Below, piece after piece: positions 56,222-64,000 of a stretch of DNA of 64,000 bases. Source of the DNA: Kwoniella bestiolae CBS 10118. Lineage: Eukaryota; Basidiomycota; Tremellomycetes; Tremellales; Cryptococcaceae. Made by a program: the position numbers and the translations under genes. The notes below the pieces were generated by a model. The model was not told the DNA's origin. It saw only the letters and a program-made list of their open reading frames with translations, and ran no database searches. The stretch is from assembly GCF_000512585.2 (NCBI RefSeq), contig NC_089245.1:1364001-1428000 (forward strand), written 5' to 3'. Position 1 is the stretch's first letter, and every line of letters starts with the position of its first letter.

Positions 56222-57737
56222 CTACACAACCTCCGCAGACACACCCTCAGGCAGCCTAGCCTGACCCCAGAACCTAGGCGACTTATCAACGTTCTGTCTA
56301 CCCCTTGGCGTCCTCGCCAGGGCTCCTCGAGCCAGTCCCAGGCCGGTGGTATGTGTAGATACACCTGACAATCTCTCTCCTGCGTGCAATAGTCGACCAG
56401 TCTTGGGGGTGTTCATACTGTGTTGCAAGAGATATCAGCTTAGCACGAATCATCTAGTGACCGGAGTCATGGGGATGGAAAGAAGGGATGGACGAATGAC
56501 CACTTACCCTGGTCTCCTGTATGCCGGCGTATCTGGAGATACGTTTGGCGAGCGCACACCACCATAAGCAGACTCTTCAGCTTGGATGTAGTCCTGTGTA
56601 GCGTAGGTACGAAATCAGCATCGTATTCCAGATCGAAACGCTCCGAGACAATCTTGCGATTCTGGACAGCATGAGTCACATCCCTTTGCCATCTCACGTA
56701 TGCAATCAAGCAATTATTGATATCCACACCAAGACCTCCCTACATCGCGGCCGTGGCAAGTCTGCACACCAGAAAAGACTCAAAACACTCACAGCAAACT
56801 CCTTAGCCTTCACCTTAAACTCCCTCCTCTCCCCCTCACTCTTATACTTCAGCACCTTCTCAACCTGCAACCTAGTCCGAGGCTTCAACCCCTCCCACCC
56901 TTCACCAACTTCCTCCAACTTGCCTCCCTTCTGCTCCAATAGATCCAAAGAGGACTTCCCAACCTCCCTAGCAAGCATCTCAAACTTCAGATCCCTCGGT
57001 CCGTCCACCAGCGTAACGATGGCGTGAGGGGCGTTGTCCCCCTGACGTCGTCCGAATTTATGTATACGGGTGTATCCCCCTGGACGTTCGGCATATCGCA
57101 GAGAGAGTTCATCGAATAACTTGGGGAGGAGGGATTTGGGGGGGACGAAGTGTTCGTCGTCGTTTTCTGCCTCGAGGAGAGATGAGGAAGAGGAGGAGGA
57201 GGAGGCGATGGGAGAGGGGGAGTTGTGTGGAGGCTGTGGTGGGTATCATGATTTAGCTCAATTACGTTCTGATAAGAAGAAAGAGGGAGGGGACGTGCCA
57301 TAAGATAGGCCATGGCTTTGCTTCGTGAAGGGTTGGTACCCTTCTTTCCAAGTGTGATGATCTGTCAAAAGTGGACAAGGAGATCAGTTCCGAATGAAGA
57401 TGGCCAGTGTTAGTGCAACATTGGAAGTCAGACCCACCTTTTCAGCCATCCTGGCAGCTTCCTTGGCTTTTGGTAATGTCGTTTTGATCGTTTCATGATG
57501 TAGCAAAGCAGATACGAGGTTTCTACATTGCGAGTTGAGAGAGATCAGCTTATATCCAGATGGTACATGATATCACATTGTCATGATAGCTCGTGATTTT
57601 CCCTTCTAGTCTCCACTATATTCGCGGGACAGTATTGGGTAAGAGCAATCAAGGGTGGATATAATGGCTCACCTCAACAACGCTATCCTATGAGCGGGCA
57701 TCCTACCCAATTTTCTTTGATTTATACCGTGTTTCAT
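56222..57737 (-). CDS. MRPL8: Mitochondrial large ribosomal subunit protein bL17m
   Basis: Begins [41 protein letters not shown] in spliced form, the highly conserved start of bacterial L17 (MRHRK-x-RKLGR-x-xHR-x-AL). It then has [25 protein letters not shown], a fungal insertion ([19 protein letters not shown]), and [40 protein letters not shown], the L17 C-terminal block. A C-terminal extension of about 150 residues ([55 protein letters not shown]) is typical of mitochondrial L17. The first exon starts at 57737 and the stop is at 56224-56222; five or more introns lie between. No separate presequence is visible, as for some mitoribosomal proteins. Confidence 0.9.
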
Positions 57738-58138
57738 ATTGATTGATCCTGCTTTTTATATCTTTTCTATTCCAATGAGTTTGACGGATAATTCTTGACG
57801 ATTGCGATTGAAGATGAAGTAAAAAGCGAGGATGTGACACTGGACTATCTATGCTGGATGTAAGTATAGGTATAGAAAGAAAGAGACGACTGAAATATAC
57901 GAGATGTCAAAGTTAAAGAGAGGAGAGACCAACTGAAATCTGTGCCACATTGAATTGTATGATCGGATATACCGGTGTTATGTCTCGATTACCTCACCCA
58001 CCATAGCGTATCACCATCATCTACAGTAGCATTCTCATCAGATATATGCATTCCATTCCTCGACATCGATCCAAATAACATCATTCTCACCTGCATACCA
58101 CACCATCCATATAATACACCCACAACCGATCTATCACG
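57738..58138. promoter_or_regulatory. Divergent promoter of two mitochondrial-protein genes (MRPL8/ACP1)
   Basis: 401 bases between start codons. No known element recognised; the ACP side is rich in CATC/ACC words. Confidence 0.4.
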
Positions 58139-59224
58139 ATGTACAGAACACTCCCCCTCCTCCGATCAGCCCTCCCCTCCCTCCGACCCCAACTCCGATC
58201 AACCGCTGTCCGAGCAATCAAGCCCCAAAAGGTCGTATTTCAATATCGAAGTTATGCGGCAGCTGCTGGGTTAAGTAAGGACGATATCACCTCGAGGGTG
58301 TTGGACGTTTTGAAGAGTTTCGAGAAAGTTGATTCGACCAAGGTTAGTACGAGCACTTCCTTCATGGCTACGGGGAAGAGGTGGGTGGAATAGAAGAGAG
58401 CTGATTGGACTGTTCATGTTTGTGATCTATCTATCTACCAATCTGCTCGCATTTGATACATTACGATCGCCATGAACGATAAAATCCCCCTCCTCTATTT
58501 CAACACATCCCAACACGCCGATACACTCCTACTAAATCAAATCGCCAAATATTGAAACCACGCTGTCATTCATCAATCCAACCCAAACATTCGATCTTCA
58601 TTTCCCGCAATCTCATTTCCCAACTGGCGCCCCCCGCCCACAGCTCACACCAGGAGCCTCATTCACATCCGATCTCGGACTCGACTCCCTCGACGCCGTA
58701 GAGGTAGTCATGGCTATCGAGGAGGAGTTCGCCATTGAGATCCCCGATGCCGAGGCCGATGAGATCACCACGGTACAAAAAGGTGAGTTTTGAGTTCGGA
58801 ATAGGGAATATAGATTGTGGGAGCAATGATAAGCTGGGCTGCTGGGGTGAGAGTGAAGAGTGAGATGGACGGGTCGTATATGGTACAGGAGAATTGAGTA
58901 GAACGGGCTCGATCGGTAGGCGAAGAGGTAGACAGAAGTGGAGAAGGAGAATTGCATGTGTCATCAGAGGATCATTCTAGGGGAAGAACAGACCATTTTA
59001 ACATGGATCGAATGCTGACTTACTTTTGAACCTACAGCTATCGACTACGTTTCTCACGTGAGTAGTATATAGTGAAACGATACACATATCGTACACGTAA
59101 ATGCTGACCTTACTCCTATTCATCGCTCACAATAGTCCCCAGAAGGTATGTCCCTTGTTCTGTCATCAGACCATACTTGAGCAGAACACAACACTGACTT
59201 TTAATGTGATCTGCAGCCCATTAA
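58139..59224 (+). CDS. ACP1: Mitochondrial acyl carrier protein
   Basis: Carries acyl chains for mitochondrial fatty-acid synthesis (lipoate) and is a complex I / LYR-protein partner. Exons 58139-58342, 58644-58782, 59038-59057, 59136-59145 and 59217-59224 give 126 aa. The presequence is [21 protein letters not shown]. The carrier domain reads [76 protein letters not shown]. The phosphopantetheine Ser is in GLDSLDAVE. The last two coding exons are only 10 and 8 nt and supply SPEAH; intron 1 is about 300 nt. Upstream of the RSF1-like gene, tail to tail. Confidence 0.93.
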
Positions 59225-59532
59225 ATCAACGACTACAACACAACGTTCATAGTATAGGTGGAAGAGGATTGACTCAATTATGCAACAACTTCTCAGCCAT
59301 CACATATCAATATAATTCCGCTAATAAATCAAGTGTACGCTGATCGTTCGTGAATGATTCATAATTCATGGTTTGGTTCATCATCTTACATAAGTATAAA
59401 CAGCAACAAGAGAGATCATCAAGTATGAAGAACACGATAGCCTACTGGAAGGGGGTCTATCGATCTATGGACAAGCGAGAAAGTCTTCACCAAGAAAGAT
59501 GCAGTGTGAGAGAGATTGCCGGACCAGGCATT
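59225..59532. other. Convergent intergenic region ACP1 / RSF1-like gene
   Basis: 308 bases, AT-rich, with 3' ends from both sides. Nothing else seen. Confidence 0.45.
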
Positions 59533-61983
59533 CTACACTTTGCCATACGGGACGAACTCCTCAACCCAGACATATCCCTTCATCCCCTTTTTCTTCTTCT
59601 TCTTACCTTCCTCATTCGCAACACCATTACTATTTCCATTAACCTCCGAATGATCTTCAACGACCGTGCCCGTACCAGTGTGGCTAGAATGCGTAGAAGC
59701 GTTCCTAGACATTTCGACTGATTCCTCACTCTTCTCTTCCATATTCACATCAACTCCTAATACTGGTTCTTGGTTCTCCGGTTGGTCGATTAGTCCCATC
59801 TGCCTCGCCGACCTTCTTTCACCAGGTATGATGGGTCGATCTCTACCGTCTAATCCCTGGAACTCGGGCGAGATATGACGGCGTTTACGCGATGGTCCAG
59901 AGTCGGAGTCGAACTATATCCCAACCATCGTCAGATCTCATAACCATATTCACGCTTATTGGGTGAACTAACTCACGTCAGAATGATCATCATAGACATA
60001 ATCAACCTTCTTACTCTGTCTTCTCGTTCGAGTTGATCTCATTTCAGCTTGTTGTTGCATTTCCAAAGCCTGAGCGATTCTCCTTCGAGCTCTTTGGATT
60101 CGCTACACCAGTCAAAACACCACATCAGCATTGTTCTGTCCGTCCCTCTCAATGCGGACCAGATTCAGAGATATGATATAAAAGCAAACTCACCGCCTCC
60201 TCCTTCTCCGCACTCTCTATCCTATCTTTCAACCTCTCCGCCAAATCACCTTCGTTCTTCCTAGCTTGAGCCAACTTCTTAGCCTCCGTTGCCGCCTTAC
60301 TCCCCTTCGCAACTCCGTTATTGGGCTTCGTCTCGGAACTCTCACTGAAACTCTCCAAATCGCTTATCAAACGATCATATGTTTCTCGGTCGGATGTTAT
60401 GCAGATTAATTGACATGGTCTCTTGTATGGATTGCCGGATTTATACAATCTCCATGAATCTATTCACCACCCAACTATCAGCTCACTTCATTATTAGATG
60501 AGAACCAAAGTAAAACCTTACCATCGAAAGACCATATCCTCGCTCTGTCCCTTGTCAATCCCAATTCTTTCACTATGATGGAGTCTCTCGCTTCATTCTC
60601 CAATTGCGGTTTCTTGCCTCTACTATCATTGGCTTTGGCAGGGAATTCTCGGTGTATCACATTTCTGATGGAGTCCGAGTGAGTTACTGATCCGATGATC
60701 ATTAGCTAGGGTCTGAAATTAACGTGAGACAAAAAGCTAACGTACATTGCCAATCAACCAGCTGCCTCAGCAGACTTGCCCTTTCCCTCCAATCCAGCTC
60801 GAACAACCCACCACCCCTAGCTTCGACTTGAGTAATCGGGTTCTTAGCCGCACGAGCATTGGAGGGTTCACCATAATACCTCAATCTGCCTAATTCGGAT
60901 CGATAGGGATCAGAAGTGCAGCATGATCCTCTGTCTTCTTCGTTTATAGGCCATCCTCTATCCCAGACGGTCCACTCGGAGGTGTTGGTCAGCTGGTCGG
61001 TAATGTAGTTTGATAATTGCTGTTGTATATTTTCGGGTCTACAACGAGAATCATGATATCAGGATCAGTTTGTACCAGGATGTTGAGCGAAAGGATGGTG
61101 GTAAGGTACCACTTGGCTACCAACGTATGTACTTCTCGCTCTGGTCCAAAACCAAAATTACCCTGAGGTATTATCCACCCAAGACAATCGCGGCGAAAAG
61201 GCGTGGTACAACCAACAATCGACTAGATCACCCATCGTAGACAACCAACTTACGTTAGATTTTTCGAACCAGATCTGAGGTTCTTGATATTACCCAAGAA
61301 ACAAATCAAGATACTCTCGAAAATGTCGTCCGGTCTATTCGCAACAGGTTCCTTAAGACATTTCTCGAAACTAAATCAGACAACGATCACTCGTCAGCAC
61401 CAACACCACGTTGGAAAGGAGGGTACGGGTATAGGTGCCACACGCCGGTGATCGGAATTTCAGATCTCGAAGCGACCGTCATCATTTGCGGTGCGGAAGT
61501 ATCGACGTACTCTTGAAAACACTCCAGTCTCGGTATATGATTCCTCAGATTGAACTTGATGATGAAGGACCATACATAGGCTATCTGCCAGCTACAACAA
61601 CATGGAATCAGTACATGTGGCACATTTGCTTTTGTTTCCAATGTGAGATATGATGGATGACTGGACGCCAACGCGCGGACCTCCATCACACAACTGCCGA
61701 ACCTTCGCATCACTCACTCATCTTCCATATTAGCAGATTTGACCTCTACGACCTGATGTTTCCTCACATCCTCTTCGTACCTTGCTTTCGAATCTTCGAT
61801 GCGCTGTTCCTCCTTATTGAGAGGTACGGTATACTCGGTATTTGCATAGCTGTGGGTTGGTTCGACTACTTCTACCGATTCGCTCCTTGTGCTTAGTCGT
61901 CCATTCTGAGCAGTTGGGATAGGCGTGGAAGAGCTGGAGCCAGAGCCAGAGCGAGATTGGGATTTGAGGATGATTTTGGACAT
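59533..61983 (-). CDS. RSF1-like chromatin protein with DDT/WHIM-type domain
   Basis: Starts at MSKIILKSQSRSGSG (61983) and ends at 59533 after about ten exons. The N-terminus is disordered. Next comes a DDT-like helical segment (AYVWSFIIKFNLRNHIPRLECF; PDDIFESILICFLGNIKN) and the ENIQQQLSNYITDQL block. Then a WHIM-type helix (LFELDWRERASLLRQLVDWQLTHSDSIRNVI) and a module like the RSF1/CECR2 acidic-contact region (LGLTRDRARIWSFDDSWRLYKSGNPY; LICITSDRETYDRLI). Coiled coil and basic Lys/Arg tail follow (RIQRARRRIAQALEMQ; PSRKRRHISPEF; KKKKKKGMKGYVWVEEF). RSF1-type proteins partner ISWI ATPases in nucleosome spacing. I do not see a PHD finger. The family link is by block order, not by search. 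Confidence 0.75.
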
Positions 61984-62406
61984 TTGCACGTATGGACCCT
62001 TGAAGGATTACAAGAGCTGTGTTGGTTCTGAAAAGATTCTGAGAAGTAGGATATCTATGTTTGTAGTTGGAATGTAATGATGGGTATTCTGAGGAGAGAT
62101 GAAGAAGAGAAAGACAAATGATGAATGATACCTGGCGTCTTTGTATAACTATATACTCACTCAACCACTGTACGCGATTGAATTTCGAACATGAATTATT
62201 CGACTTTACCCCACACAGAACACCACGTGTTTGTCTATGTTACCCCGCATCTCATTGATTTCTCTTTTTACCCGAGCACGGTGTTGATGATGATGCATAC
62301 AGTGTGGGTCGAGCAGGATTAGGATTGATCAAGCCCACTCTCATAGCAGTCAAGGGATATCTACAAATCAATCAAGCAAAAGCAAAAAGACATACTACCC
62401 CATGCC
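61984..62406. promoter_or_regulatory. Divergent promoter, RSF1-like gene / PP2C gene
   Basis: 423 bases between start codons. CCACGTGT at 62223-62230 contains a CACGTG core (62224-62229), a possible Cbf1 site. Otherwise AT-rich, no other element. Confidence 0.45.
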
Positions 62407-64000
62407 ATGCTACTACGCTCAATAACATTCACAGCCCCAAGAAGGGGCTTGGGCACGAGTGTCAGAGGAGTACACGATTTCATACGAGGACCTACTCCTG
62501 GCGGTGAGTCTGCTTTCTTCGACAGGTTGAGGTTCGAAGGGGACAGCTGATGTATATGATCTCCTCATGCAGGTACATACAAGGTCCCACTGAACAATCC
62601 CAAGATCATAGGTGTATACTCCTCAAGAGGAAGTAGACCGTGTGTATCTCCAATCTGCTTGATCTTTCAAATCCTTTGGGAACTGTCAGCTGATAGGATG
62701 TCTCTCGCCCAGATATCAAGAAGATACCGCTGTGGTGGGATCATTACAACTACCTCCATCCGAGCTTCAGAATACCTTGGCGAAGCTGGAAACTCCATGT
62801 GAGTGGGATCCCGCATCTGCAGGATCAGACTTCCTGGCTGGGCAGGTAGCTGCTTTTGGGATATTCGACGGGTGAGTAAATAGTCTCGTTCGCTCAGGAT
62901 GATGCTGTATGTGATAAGGACGCAACCTACCATCGAGTCTCTCGAGAGCCGCTTGAACATCCCGACCGAATACAGTTCGTCAACTGCCCCGATCTGATTC
63001 CTGCCTTGGTCATCTCTCCAACTTTAGAGCTATGAAGCTGACACGACTTATCCCCCAGCCACGGCGGTAAAGAAGTATCAACCTACCTGAGAGAAAACCT
63101 CTTCAACCAGATTGAATCCATCTCCAAATCCGATATTCCAGACCTCGTACAGTGGACCAAAGAGAAGCATGCAGGGTACTTTAAGCGTTGGCGAGGAGGC
63201 GTCTTATCGCGATATACGAAATTCGCAGCTAATGGACAGAAAGCAGGAGAAGGAGAAGAGATGACGCTGGAGGAGAGGTTGACTACTGCTTTTCTCAGTG
63301 TGAGCTTGCTATGCTTTCAACCTCTATAATTGAGTGGAGTAGGATTACCTGACATGAGCTTGGATGTGAATTTTGGATGTGTAGGCGGATAAACAGGTAC
63401 TTGAGGGAATCGAGAAATCGAAAAGGTGTGGATCAACCGCTTCGGTAGTATTGCTTCAATCGCTTGATGAGCCTGCTCAACCTTATTGGGCCGCTAAGAA
63501 GTTGAGTCTGACAGTTGCGCACTGCGGGTGAGTGGGCTGTTCATCCATCTCTCTATATCCGATTGAGGTTCGATTTCGTTCGCATCACGCTCGCTTTCGC
63601 TCACCGACGTTTCTCTTACGGTGTATAGCGATACTCGCGCGCTGTTGTGTCATCAACCCACCGGCCAAGTGATTCCTCTGACAGAGAAACATCACGCAGA
63701 AGCTAGAGTAGAAGCCAGTAGGCTGAGACGGATGGGAGCAGAGTTATTGGTCTCGGACAGTTTTGGTGAGAGTCGGTGGATGGGTGTGGTGGAAAATACC
63801 AGAGGGTGAGAATCGCATCATATCTTGATCTGACCACGCGGTGTATACTAACATGTTGGCGGCAGATTCGGTGATGGTGAATGGAAGCCTTCAGGGGTGA
63901 CCGTCGAGCCAGAAGTGACGACTAGAGTGATAGATGGTGAGTCATATCATCATATGATTAAGCTTTTAAATTATTATCTGGGCGGACCAGAGCTGACGGA
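62407..64000 (+). CDS. Mitochondrial PP2C-type protein phosphatase (partial, C-terminus outside window)
   Basis: Mn/Mg-dependent Ser/Thr phosphatase. Visible exons: 62407-62503, 62573-62639, 62713-62871, 63059-63299, 63385-63527, 63629-63805 and 63866-63936; the last ends at a GTGAGT donor and the gene continues past 64000. An Arg/Ser-rich presequence (MLLRSITFTAPRRGLG) is followed by GVYSSRGSRPYQEDTAVVGS (motif 1), QVAAFGIFDGHGGKEVSTYL (metal-binding Asp-Gly-His-Gly-Gly), GSTASVVLLQSLDEPAQ, LTVAHCGDTRALLCHQPTGQ, LTEKHHAEARVEASRL and VVENTRGFGDGEWKP. Order and residues match PP2C; yeast Ptc6 is a mitochondrial relative that acts on pyruvate dehydrogenase, so a similar role is possible. An earlier ATG at 62402 is out of frame. 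Start could also lie upstream. Confidence 0.88.

Noticed and set aside
55888..56364. 158-codon minus ORF upstream of PAC2
   Set aside because: Runs through the CTCATT microsatellite and over the MRPL8 3' exon in another frame.
59053..59060. TCACGTGA as a regulatory site
   Set aside because: Falls on the ACP1 exon-intron junction, where CAC/GTGAGT makes CACGTG by chance.

Overview
This is nuclear DNA from a basidiomycete yeast or filamentous fungus, most likely a tremellomycete of the Cryptococcus/Kwoniella type. Genes are dense on both strands. Almost every gene is cut by several short introns (mostly 45-130 nt) with GTGAGT/GTAAGT-like donors and TAG/CAG acceptors. Intergenic gaps are mostly 0.3-1.2 kb, and conserved proteins (casein kinase 1, Cbf1, RPA2, Efg1, ILV6) can be read through after splicing. 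I saw no rRNA, tRNA, CRISPR or bacterial-type operon structure. All exon boundaries below are hand-spliced from frame, donor/acceptor and protein-family continuity; they are not RNA-supported.

Layout. 0-6 kb: 5' part of a sorting-nexin-like gene, RFA2 (replication) and CBF1 (bHLH factor) sharing a divergent promoter, then UMP1 (proteasome assembly). 6-15 kb: casein kinase 1, a WKF-domain nucleolar-type protein, ARL1 GTPase, a zinc alcohol dehydrogenase. 15-27 kb: a CID-domain protein whose unusually long intron holds an imperfect palindromic element, YET3/BAP31, a Kre6/Skn1-type GH16 membrane protein whose catalytic acids are replaced, and DSC3. 27-40 kb: accessory stretch with a large intronless orphan ORF, a small membrane protein, a 19-exon secreted metallophosphoesterase, a mitochondrial TPR protein and two divergent paralogues of an orphan family. 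40-53 kb: COX8 and CLPP (divergent), a GH71 alpha-1,3-glucanase, EFG1, a citrate carrier, ILV6, and a GPI-anchored Kre9/Knh1-like wall protein. 53-64 kb: tubulin chaperone E (PAC2), mitochondrial ribosomal protein bL17m, mitochondrial acyl carrier protein, an RSF1-like DDT/WHIM chromatin protein and a truncated mitochondrial PP2C phosphatase.

Themes. Mitochondrial genes are frequent (COX8, CLPP, CTP1, ILV6, MRPL8, ACP1, a TPR protein, PP2C). Cell-wall glucan genes recur (GH16 Kre6-like, GH71, Knh-like). A Cbf1-type CACGTG palindrome lies in the CBF1/RFA2 intergenic region itself and another in the COX8/CLPP divergent promoter. The most unusual items are the GH16 protein that has lost its whole catalytic motif, the ~300-bp palindromic element inside an intron, and the two-member orphan gene family. 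I found no clear new multi-gene 'system'.
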